Shown: one piece after another, positions 11,013 to 22,000 of the stretch
Position numbering within the stretch: the first letter of the stretch is position 1
Layout: every line of letters starts with the position of its first letter
Assembly (NCBI RefSeq): GCF_040183065.1
Contig: NC_091132.1
Coordinates: forward strand, 158,260,102-158,324,101
Source of the DNA: Periplaneta americana
Lineage: Eukaryota; Arthropoda; Insecta; Blattodea; Blattidae
DNA: 64,000 nucleotides
Reading direction: 5' to 3'
Translations under genes and position numbers: made by a program
Notes under the pieces: model-generated
Told to the model about the DNA's origin: nothing
The model's database searches: none
What the model saw: the letters and a program-made list of their open reading frames with translations, nothing else

Positions 11013-12308
11013 CTAGGTTCAAAAAGTTCCCGGAATTTTACTACCATTTTTCGTATTAATATATAACAAGGGATATTATACATTTGTTTTGTTGGTAACA
11101 TTCATGATGTCATTTTCTTTAAGTGTGTTGATAATGGCGATAGTTGGTTTTGAGTTGTAGGCAATTGTTTATCATAGTGTTTTGTTTGTTCGTCGCATTT
11201 TGTAATTATGTCCACAGAGCAACGTACAAACATCAAGTTCTGTGTTTTGATACACAAAACTCCTGCAGAGACATTAAGATTGTTGGAAGAAGCATATGGC
11301 GAAGCAGCTCAAGTGTATGCCTGGCATAAACGCTTTTCTGGTGGCCGCGATAGCATCAAAGATGACGTACGCAGCGGCCGACCAACAACTGCAACAAATG
11401 AAGCAATCGCTCAGCGTGTGCGTAATGTTGTGAGGGACGACCGACCTAAAACCATAAAAGAGATAGCAGCAAAGGTCGGAATATCAGTCGGAAGTGTACA
11501 CAATGTTCTTCACAAGCATCTCAACATGCATTACGTGTCTCAGAAGTTAGTTCCGAAAATGTTGTCGGCAGAACAGAAAGAAACAAGAATGACTCTTGCT
11601 GGGGACATGATCAGTATGGCTGATGAAGATGGTGATTTCTTAAACAAAATTATTGCTGGTGATGAAACTTGGTACTACTTGTACGACCCAGTCCCTAAAC
11701 GACAGTCATCTGAGTGGAAATCGAAAACATCTCCTCGGAAGCAAAAATTTCCTAGGGACACTTCCAAAGGCAAAGTTATGTTGGAAGTTTTCTTCGACTC
11801 TCAGGGTCTCATCCACCATGAGTTCATTCCAGAAGGTCGTACTGTAACGAAAGAATTGTACGTAGAAATCTTCCGTCGCCTCCTGGACGCAGTGAGAAGG
11901 AAACGTCCAGAAAAGTGGGTAGAAAACAACTGGTTCCTTATGCATGACAATGCACCTGCTCATCGCGCAATTATTGTAAAGAATTTTCTTGCCAGGCACA
12001 ACATAACTGCTTTGGATCACCCACCATACTCTCCTGATCTCTCACCACCTGATTACTTCCTGTTTCCCCGTCTGAAAAGTCATCTGAAAGGACGGAGATT
12101 CAATGCTGAAGAGGTTATCGCAAACGCGACGAGAGCACTAAGACGGGTTTCACAAAATGGCTTCCAGCCTGCTTCCAGGAACTCTACACGCGTTGGCAAA
12201 AGTGTGTTGTTGCGGAAGGCAACTATTTTGAAGGGAATGCTGTGGAATAGTGTTTAAGGTACGTTGTTTCTATGATAATAGCAAATTCCGGGAACTTTTT
12301 GAACCTAG
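11013..12308 (+). mobile_element. mariner transposon, 1296 bp
   Basis: The ends CTAGGTTCAAAAAGTTCCCG (left, and inverse complement at right) are identical over about 27 bases. TA is duplicated at 11011-11012 and 12309-12310. The length is that of a full mariner. The single gene inside is broken only by one shift near its end, so this copy is young or recently active. Confidence 0.93.
11208..12257 (+). pseudogene. mariner transposase, frameshifted near the C-terminus
   Basis: The open frame starts with MSTEQRTNIKFCVL. It shows the mariner N-terminal HTH region with the WHKRF motif (about residues 39-43), a second HTH around 83-106, and the catalytic triad D152 (AGDETW), D247 (HDNAPAH) and D282 (YSPDLSPPDYFLF), with 34 residues between the last two: DD34D. 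The frame is intact to about 12167. There a one-base loss in the poly-G/C context of GGCTTCCAG shifts it. The +1 frame carries the expected ending FQELYTRWQKC and AEGNYFEGNAVE to a stop at 12248-12250. The protein would normally be about 347 residues; the shifted tail replaces the last 28. The transposase would cut and rejoin mariner ends at TA in the nucleus; whether this shifted form works is unknown. Confidence 0.9.
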
Positions 12309-12309
12309 T

Positions 12310-13147
12310 ATGTATATGACACACTATTCTCGAACAATCTATCACGATGAACTTAAGTTACCAATGTAGAATACAGTTCGAGCTCTATTTCCCGAGTGCA
12401 CGTCGATTGCCTGAATGAAGCTGTCGGTACACGGCCTGGCTGCTGAGTAATGTCGTCAATATGGGCTCGGACTCCTGAGTGAGTTACATACAACTGCGCG
12501 TAGCCAAGTAAACTCGCTTTCCCTCTCTCTTCGTCTGACGTAAACAACCGGCCCATAGGATAATTTGGATAAGAAAATGAAGGAAATTCGTAGCGCTATC
12601 TATAACATATCGTCTCAGAGCACTCTGTCGGCGAAGCGACGTACTAAATGGACAGCTACGATGTCGAGCACGGCTCAATCTACAACTGTAGCACTAAGAA
12701 AGTCAGACAGTGTTTGTATGGAAATGCTTGGCACACACACTCCATAGAATGAACGCAGCATTAGGCATTATATCAGATGGAAATGGAAGGAACATGGACA
12801 CTGCCACATGTGCCTAAGTTTGCCCAACAGGAATCTGACCTGGAGCTTCAGATGATAGACGACATTAAGACATATGAGTTGAAAGCGGAGACTAAGAGAA
12901 AGGCGGAAAATAGGAAAGATTGGAGAATACTAGGTTTGCAAAAACAGATCTGACCTTGGGCAGAACACTATGAACAAATGAATGAACGATTGTGAGTTTA
13001 GGTTTGATGATTACAGTACATGTTTGGGTCAGTGTCTCTTATGTAGATCCTCATGCTACTCAACTCAAAAGCACCTGATTAAGGTTGATCTGTTATTTAT
13101 ACTATTAGCGATACTGTGCAAGGAAAGTGGCATTCAAAATTCTGAGG
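12310..13147. other. Unassigned sequence with a coding-like relic
   Basis: Around 12842-12955 the plus strand reads LQMIDDIKTYELKAETKRKAE and DWRILGLQKQI before a stop, which looks like a decayed coding sequence, possibly repeat-derived. The open frame at 12565-12747 may be part of it. I do not recognise the family. Confidence 0.25.
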
Positions 13148-13735
13148 CCGAGAGGAAAAAGTTCTTAAGTAAAAATTTTATACTCTTCAGGAGATCAGTA
13201 GAAAGATTGATATTGGTGTCAATTATATAGTTTTTTAATTAAGAGGTTTTTCCTGGATATTATTTGTTTATATTTCTTCTAAAATAAGTAATGTTGATCA
13301 TTTAACAATTATCTTGATTATTTCCAAAAATAGCAGCAATTAAGCCCTTTTACGACTAGAACCCAAATTGAGTATATTTAAACACAAGATCTTTTTCATG
13401 TCCAAATAAATGAGAAACGTAAATTATTAGGGATGCAAAATGGATCTTAAACTATAGGACTGTTTACCCTGGTGCTTAAAGTTTTAAAAGGAAAGGGCAT
13501 AAGTATGTGATAAAATGGCTAAAATACAAGTTAGACCTTTATAATAGGGAAGCATGGAAAGTAAACATGTGGTAGCTTGTAAGAAATAAATTATTAAATA
13601 TTCTAAAGTCCTTTATTCTGTGTGTGCTCGATTCAAAAGAACTTAGGACATTTGGTAACACTATAAATCCATTTGACTTAACCGTTTTACCAGGTTGTAG
13701 AAAATTGTTTCCGCTTTCAGAATATACACACAAAA
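13148..13735 (+). mobile_element. MITE-A copy 1, 3' truncated
   Basis: Nearly 590 bases are about 88 percent identical to 25244-25840, starting at the element's terminal block GGCCGAGAGGAAAAAG. The right terminal repeat is missing: homology stops at about 13735, where the zinc-finger 3' segment begins. Confidence 0.65.
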
Positions 13736-13740
13736 GACAA

Positions 13741-14608
13741 TGCATATCAATAAGTATGTCAATAACGATATGTAAAGTCGATATAACATATTCCGATGTT
13801 ACTTGTGCATAATTCACCAATGGCGTTCTTTCACGAATACAAGCCAGTTAACATAAACAAAAGTTGGTTAATCAGGTACAAAATTTATGACACAGAATAC
13901 TTAAGAATTCAAATCACGTGGTAGTCCGGTCTGACACACGTAGAATTATAATGAAAGTGTTTCTACTGAACTCCTGAAATAGTTATACACGATGAAGTAG
14001 ATAATATGTCACGGCCCCATATGCGACAAGAAATACGAGAAAATAGCTTTAGTATGGCAACAGATAGAATAAATTTCAACGTACGAATCAACTTTATCCT
14101 TAGTTGTGAATGCTCAACTTCAAGGTATGTATTTTAACTGTATAAACATTCTCGTTTTTGTTTCCTTGCCAGGTTTATTGTGGACCACGCCTAAAAGTTT
14201 CCTACTGTGTTCTAGCCACCATGAAATTTTAAGTTACAAGAGTGAGAGGAACACATCCCTCATTCGTCGCATTACAAAATATTTTCGTCAATATTTTTAA
14301 AACAATATTTAAATAGTCTTTAAAAAGAAACTCGTAAAACAGATATCCGAATAGAACGTCACCTCGCGTTCATGGGTTCTTAACCTACAAGACCTCGAGA
14401 ACGCTTACCACAAACACCGCATTAGAAATGTTTGTTGCTCATATCCCGCAATACACGAGTACTTAAGTTATGCCTACTAGCGAAACAGATTTAGAAAGTG
14501 TCTCGGCTATGTGAAAGAGATCATGGCTTTTCAGACTATTCTGCTCATAGAGTCAATCAACATGAACGCAGCAATAGAAACATTTACCACCTCTTTGGCG
14601 GAGATCAT
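13741..14608 (-). repeat. 3' segment of the zinc-finger unit, copy A
   Basis: This sequence, downstream of gene 1, is paralogous to 31562-32400 and 53070-53990. All three share, for example, AAGTCGATA..., TTCTGATGTTACTTGTGCATAA and ACCAATGGCG. It should include the 3' untranslated region of gene 1. A minus-strand AATAAA is at 14174-14179, about 430 bases past the stop, and is a candidate polyadenylation signal. Confidence 0.6.
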
Positions 14609-16088
14609 TTAATTTCGGGCGCTTTTGAAAGGTTCCTCGCCTGTGTGCCGTTGTTTATGTCTTCTTAGGCTACTTGAATCCGAGAAACAGTTACCACAAA
14701 CATCGCACTTGAACGGTTTCTCGTCTGTATGCAGGCGTTTATGTCTTCTTTGGCTACTCGTACTCGAGAAACACTTACCACAAACATCACATTTGAACGG
14801 TTTGTCACTTGTGTGCAAATATTGATGAGTTCTTAGGTCTCTCGAACACGAGAAACACTTACCACAAACATCACACTTGAACGGTTTGTCGCCTGTGTGC
14901 AAATATTGATGATTTCTTAGGTTACTCGAACACGAGAAACTTTTTCCACAAACATTACATATGAAAGGCTTCTCGCCTGTATGTCGGCGCTTATGCTTTA
15001 TCAAGTCTCCCGATACCGAGAAACACTTACCACAAACATCACATTTGAACGGCTTCTCGCCTGTGTGTCTGCGCTTATGCTTTTTCAGGTCCCCCGATAC
15101 CGAGAAACACTTACCGCAAACATCACATTTGAACGGTTTCTCGCTTGTGTGCAAATATTGATGACTTCTTAGGTTACTCGAACACGAGAAACACTTACCG
15201 CAAACATCACATTTAAACAGTTTCTCGCCAGTGTGCAAATATTCATGACTTCTTAGTTTACTCGAACACGAGAAACACTTACCGCAAACATCACATTTGA
15301 ACGGTTTTTCGCCTGTGTGCATGCGTTTATGTCTTGTTAGCACACTCGAACACGAGAAACACTTACCGCAATCATCACATTTGAACGGTTTCTCGCCTGT
15401 GTGCATGCGTCCATGTCTTGTTAGGTTACTCGAACACGAGGAACTATTGCCACAAACATCACACACGAAAGGCTTCTCGCCCGTGTGCCGGCGCTTATGC
15501 GTTTTCAGGTCCCCCGACACGGAGAAACATTTACCGCATTCATCACATTTGAACGGCTTCTCGCCTGAGTGTCGGCGCCTATGCTTTTTCAGGGCACCCG
15601 ATACGAAGAAACACTTACCGCAAACATCACATATGAACGGTTTCTCGTTTGTGTGCAAACAGTCATGAATTCTTAGGTTACTCGAACACGAAAAACACTT
15701 ACCGCAAACATCACATTTGAAGGTTTTCTCACTACAGTGCAGGAGATTAAGTCTTCTTACGTTACCAGAATACGAGAAACTCTTACAACAAATATCACAT
15801 TTAAAAGGCTTGTCGCCTGAGTGAAGGTTATCCTGTATTCTTAGGTTGTCAGAATCCTTGAAACACTTACTACAAAATTGGCATTTGAAAGGTTTCTTCT
15901 TCAGTTTTGCCGAATTCGAAGAACATATTTTAGCCAATTTAAATTCCAATTGCTTTTCATCGTCGTGAGTCCGCACGGGTTTTCCCGGGTAACCTGAATT
16001 CTTGGGAATCTCACACAAAGTCCCGTCCTCTTCAAGTGCAACACTGTCGAATTCTGATAACACACTTCCCTCATTGGTAGCTGCAATC
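14609..16088 (-). CDS. Gene 1 exon 4: finger array
   Basis: The acceptor TTTACTTCAG precedes G-ATT-GCA, which completes the Arg codon from exon 3 (ER-IAATNEG). After a linker with CEIPKNSG come 15 units of 28 residues. Units 1 and 2 have lost the first zinc-binding His (Gln and Leu instead), and unit 6 lacks the core Phe (GNSSSCSS). The other units keep C2H2. Units 10 and 11 (FSVSGDLKKHKRRH and FSVSGDLIKHKRRH) and units 8 and 9 are almost identical, which points to recent duplication or conversion inside the array. The protein ends HTGEEPFKSARN. Plus-strand frames opposite this exon are shadows of the repeat. Confidence 0.9.
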
Positions 16089-19000
16089 CTGAAGTAAATA
16101 TACTATAAGTCTATTAAATAGTCACAACTACTGTAATACACATTCTATTACTGAATATTTAAATCAAAACTATTTCACCAGGAGGTACAGTGCCATTAGA
16201 TATTCATTCTTGTAAATAATTCATGAGTAATGTTGAAAGTATCAAAATTCTCAACAATTTGGTCCTCAGCTCTACAACAGATTTCATAAGGATTACACAA
16301 CGTTTGTCAAATCTTAGATAGCATTCATTTTTAACAAATATCTCTTCCCAAAATCATCTGCTTTTCGTTTATATTGTGGCAACCATGCTGCAACGTTCTC
16401 GCTGCCTATGGAGTTGAGCACGCATCTGGCAGAATATTGGGCGCGCGGAAGAAACGCGGCTGAGAGGGGAGACTCAAGTCAGCGGGAGCTGCGGCGTGGC
16501 GTGGTGAAGGGAAAGTAGACTGAAGCCGGCCGGATTGGGGGGGACGGACGTAAGGGGAACGTTTAGGTTCCGAGAAAGGAAGGAGGCCAACTGCGGCGAA
16601 GAGTGGAGAAACTTCTCGAGACAGATTGTTGCAACGAAACAGCCAGAAAATCGAAGGTACGAGAATGTGTGACCTAACACATATAAAGCGCGAGCAGTTC
16701 AGAACAGAAGTCAGTTTTTGTGAACCAGCCGTGAGCGAGCAAGGAAGCCAGCCTTCGAGACCGGGGTTCGACGTGAGTCAACTCGAGTGGCTGTGGCAGC
16801 GCCCAGGCAGAAGCAACGCGTCCGGGAGTCTCGGGTTCGACACGCAGCGAACTTGAGTACCTGTGGCAGCGCCCAGGCGGAAGCAACGCATCCCGAAGTC
16901 TTGAGTTCGAAGTGCAGTTAACTGTCTCTGGAAGTCTTGGGTTCGATATATAGTGAACTCGAGTGAATGAGCTAGACAACTGGAAAAGGCAAACGAACTG
17001 AGAACTGACAGTTTTGTTTTGTAAATAGTGATTTGTGAACATTAGTTGTGATTAGGAGTACATTGTTGTCCTCAATAATCCTAGTGAATTGTCATTGTCG
17101 TCTGTGGAGTGCAATAACGAATACTGTGCTGCTGTGTGGAGTGGAATACCCATTGTTGACGGGAGTGTTTAAATTCATAAATAGAAAGTCATTATTGTTG
17201 TGAATAAAAGTAATATTATTGATGAATTAAACGTCACAATATATTTTTTACGGCACAAACGTGCTATTTTCTGCGATTATTTTGAAATTGAGTATTGGAA
17301 ATGAGCTATAACTTTGTCTAACCATTATTATTGTGATATATAAATTGTATATACTTTCTTAAGTTAGTCACTTCAAAATTTGCAGTGGAGCAATTCAGAG
17401 TCCAGCTCGTAGTGAGTATTGTCAACAGTAATCTCACGAGAGGTTTTGATTTGTGTAGAGAATGTTAAAATTTGAGTGGGATTTAATTGACTATTACACG
17501 ATTAGGAGAAAGTATATAAAGAATAGGAAAAATAAAGTACTCTAATAACAATAAGATATTAACTGACTTAGGAAAAATATATTTCACTAATGTTAGATTC
17601 AGGAAAAGATTTGAGCAGAGCCGCCATTTCTAGTTGACTATGTATGCGGTAAAAAATGACCATCGCAAAACATGTTTTCTTGAGTGTAAAGAATTTACAG
17701 TTTGAAATGTTGGAAAACAAAGAAGAAATGGTAGAGCGGTAATAAAATCAGAAGAAAGTGTATAAAGATTAGAAGAAATAAAGACCTCTAATAAAATCAA
17801 ACAGGTATTAATTTACTTAGAAAAATTCTATTTCACTAATCTTACCTTCACTAAAGCGTTTGAACAGAGGCGCCATTTTCATTTGACTATCTATGCGGGT
17901 AACGATCGCAAAACATAATTTATAGTGCAGTAGCTAAAGAATCTGCAGTTTGAAATGTCGGCACACAAAGAAACGAATGCTACGCAACTGATAAAAAAGA
18001 AACAAATACTAGGGAAGTGATAAGGTTGTAGGGATAACCAGACATGATTGGCTGAAAGACGTCATTTCGTATCGTTTTATTGGTCAAAAGTATTATGACG
18101 TAGTAAGAGTGTAATAGTCAAGAGAGAATTTGTATTTGTATTATCTCTAGCTTGGTATTTGTTGCTTTACAAACGTTAAAATGTCTTCCACTTCTCGCCA
18201 CCTGAGTAATTGCCGCTTCTTACCATACATGGAAAAACAGCTCCATTATTCTTCACTTTCAGAACTTTCCTTGGCCACAATTCCTTCTCATAAGTAACTA
18301 CCACATAACTATGTTCCTCTAGTATTAATTTAACACATCTGCCTCATTGTCTGTAAATATGGAAAGAACACTGGAAACATCACGATTTGTATTCAATTCA
18401 ATTTCATCGCACTCATAGCCACTTGCAGGGAAGGTTGTTTTCCTTCTACCCTGAAGTTTTCTTTTACTGGACCATCATTCATGCTACTACCATTGATGCT
18501 GGAACAGCCTGTTTCACTATTTACTGGACTATAATGTTAAATGGTGTTTTAGAATATACTGAGGTACCGTATTTGCGGAAGTAAATAATCACATTGATCA
18601 AATTTTATTGAAACAAATATTTCAAAATGAAATACAACTGTGGTCCACGAACAATTGTGGTATGTAGTTGAGGGCTAATTTCTAACCACGAGGTTAAACA
18701 TTTTTCACGTAGAGTCCTTAACCTCTGCCAGTCTAATTATTACGTGAAAGTAAACACTATATAGCCAGGTTTAATTGTACAAAGAATCATATATCTATAA
18801 CTTACCAGTTCTACAGAGGAGAGCTTAACAAAGCAGACAAATACAGACTGAATGATTTCGCGTCTTCACACATTCAATACAACGATGCACATTGACTTTG
18901 GTAAGCACCCATATCATTGCCTCGTGTAATGGTAGATGGAAGCACAGTATGGGGAATATAATTCCATCACAGTGGCGCCTCAAATGGCAAACACCGAACT

Positions 19001-22000
19001 CTTGGGGGACTAAGTAATACAAAATGCGTTTTGGACCATAGTTATTGGAAATGACAGTGTTGAAGAATAAGAGAGATAATAGCTTTATTTCTGAGAACTC
19101 TGGATTAATAACATCACCGACAAGTGTCTTGTGTGAGTGGGACAGTAGGGCTAGGTCTATGCAGTGGAAGGGGAAACAGTGGCCAAACAGAAAGATATCA
19201 GAACCTGGAGGAACATTTTTAAAAACATTGCATGTATTATTGCAGTTGTAATTCCAGTGATGTGAAAGATTGATGTACTTAACTGCATTAGAATGCTTGA
19301 ACTAACGGACGAACAAATAAATTAATGAATAAACAAACATATTAGGGAAATTAGACTTCCTAAATGTGATGAGAGGTTCGCAGAAAAACTCTTGGAATGG
19401 ACTCAAAATGGTAGTTTATTATTTACTAGGGAATTAGAAAAACTTCAATTATAAAGAAACTGTAGAATTAAGTAAAAGATTTCAAGACCCTAGGATGCAA
19501 TATAAGTGATTGCATGTCCATCTAGATTATTTTCTTGAAAATCTAGGCACTTTTAGTGAAGAAAATGAAGAAAGGTTTGAAAGGTACTTATGAAAACCAG
19601 ATATCAAGAGAAGTGGAGTGTGAATGTGAAGGTCTTCTGAATCTGCTTCTGAATAGTCAAGAAAACGGTCACTTCAAACACAATGAACTCTCTACGTGAA
19701 GACTAGTATACTACACTCACCTTTCGGCAAAATCCTCGTTGTCCTCTACCGTTACTTCCACCCTTGGCTCCTCATTGAAGTCACTCTGCTCTTCCTACAA
19801 ATACAGAGCAAATAGAACAAAACGTTAGCTCAGTTTACGTGAACAAAAGCGCATCGATATTAGTTGCCACAGAACTGCATTTAAGTCTTAATAAGCGTAG
19901 TACAATCTGAGGTAATAAAAGACAATTCTTGGGGCAATATTTCAGGCGGCACATCTTTTTCTTGTAGAACGGTTTTTGTAACCTTTTTCAACATGTGGCA
20001 CACTAAAGGTGTACCAGTAATTTAAAATGCTGTGGCACATTCTTATAATTTGTTGTTAAGATGGTTTTACGAGAAAATGAGTAGCCTACAGATTTTTAAG
20101 TAGTTTATTTTACGAAGCTTTATCAAAATGTCAGGTTATTTAGGGTCTGAAAGAGATGAATGATAACGCCAGTGAAATGAGTCTGGGGTCCAGCACTGAA
20201 AGTTACCCAGCATTTACTCATATTGGGTTGAGGGAAAACCACGGAAAGACCTCAACCACGTAACTTTCCCCGAACGGGAATCGAACCCGGGCAACCTGGG
20301 ATCGCAGCCAGACGCGCTAACCGTTATTGCACAAGTGTGAACAAATTAGTATACTATAAAATACAAATAAATTAGGTACATGCATATGCATTAATATATT
20401 AAATATAATACTTTCAATTTTATATGAATGATTTACAAGTCAACATACCGGGGAATGATAATATGATGTATGGTAAAAAGGCACATGGTGCAAAGCACGT
20501 TGAGAAAATACATATTATTCACAAAGAGAAACAACACAATGTTTGTATTTTTATTTAATGTTTATAACAGAAAAGCAAACTTTAATAACAGAAAAATATT
20601 AAAATGCAATATTAGTGTGATAATTTTCTTGATATTTAGGAAATTTGAAAACATACAATATCATTACATGTGTTTCTAATAGCATATAATGCAAGAAATA
20701 TTTTGTTTCATAAAGCTAAGTAAAATACGATGTTTTTCAAGTTTTCACGATATCCTAATTTCACTGATCTGGCTACCCTAGACGCGAGTCAGTCATTCTC
20801 TTCCCTGCTGCTCGCACACCTACACTGTGTTTACTGAAGGATGAGTTCAGCTGCATTCGGTATTCTTCCGCACACCAGCGGATCTTTCAAGTATGCCATG
20901 GCAAACTGGAGGAAAATGATTGCAAAAGAATAACTATTTAACTACTGTATAATAGCAGAAATTATTTATGGACGAATAATTCAATTTCAAGTGACGAATT
21001 TGGTGGATTTGGTAAATTGTTTATCAATTAATAGAAAAGTTTAATTCAGTCAATACTTAACAGTGAGAAATACATTAAAATTTATGTTATACCAAAAAGT
21101 AACATTACATATATTTTGACGACACACGTTTTCGCCAATTATATTGGCATCTTCAGGTCGAGTAAAACATGTTAACAAAATGAACACTTGGTCTTAACTA
21201 GTTGAAACAACGTTAAGATTATAATATAAATTAAAACAGATGAGTGATGCAGGCACTAGGTTGTATGTAGAAATGATGTATTATAAGAAGCATGTGTGAC
21301 AGGGACAGCAAGACCCTTTCTAGTATTGCGGTAACAGTTTCGGAATCTGATTAAAGATGCTACTAGGTAAGCTTTTTAAAAAAGAGAAGATTAACGTGTC
21401 CTTCCGTACCAATAACAAATTGAATAATATTATCCCCAACAACCTACAAAACTACAACAAATTTGCCAATAGTGGGATCTATTTATTGCAATGTAAAAAT
21501 TGCCCTAAAAATACGTAGGCCAAACAAAAAGGAATTTTCGCACACGTTACAGAGAACACGTTTCCGACTTTAAATTCAATAGGAATAAATTAAAATTCGC
21601 CACATATCTCACGAACTCACGGGCATAGAAGATGCTCTTCAGGTTTTAAAAATTATCAATAATCACAATTACATGAATGCTGCAGAAGAATTATACATTA
21701 CCATCCACTCTAATAGTAACAATAGCCCCCTTCTTAATGAACAATATCCAAATTCAAATAATCCGCTATTTAAGATCATACAGAAGTAATTTCCGATCAT
21801 CTACTAGTCTTGCCTGGTATGCAGTTTTCTTTGTAAGCTACTTACTAATGTAAAGGTCAGTCATGCCGACGCTCTTATGGACCTGGAAAACGTTTGTCGT
21901 CAAAATATATGTAATGTTACTTTTTGGTATAACATAAATTTTAATGTATTTCTCACTGTTAAGTATTGACTGAATTAAACTTTTCTATTAATTGATATAG

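Noticed and set aside
14625-15668. Plus-strand open frames opposite the gene 1 finger array
   Set aside because: They repeat with the 84-base finger period and are translations of the antisense strand, with no splice or start support.
14609-16088. CRISPR-like regularly spaced repeats
   Set aside because: The 84-base period encodes 28-residue zinc fingers in frame.
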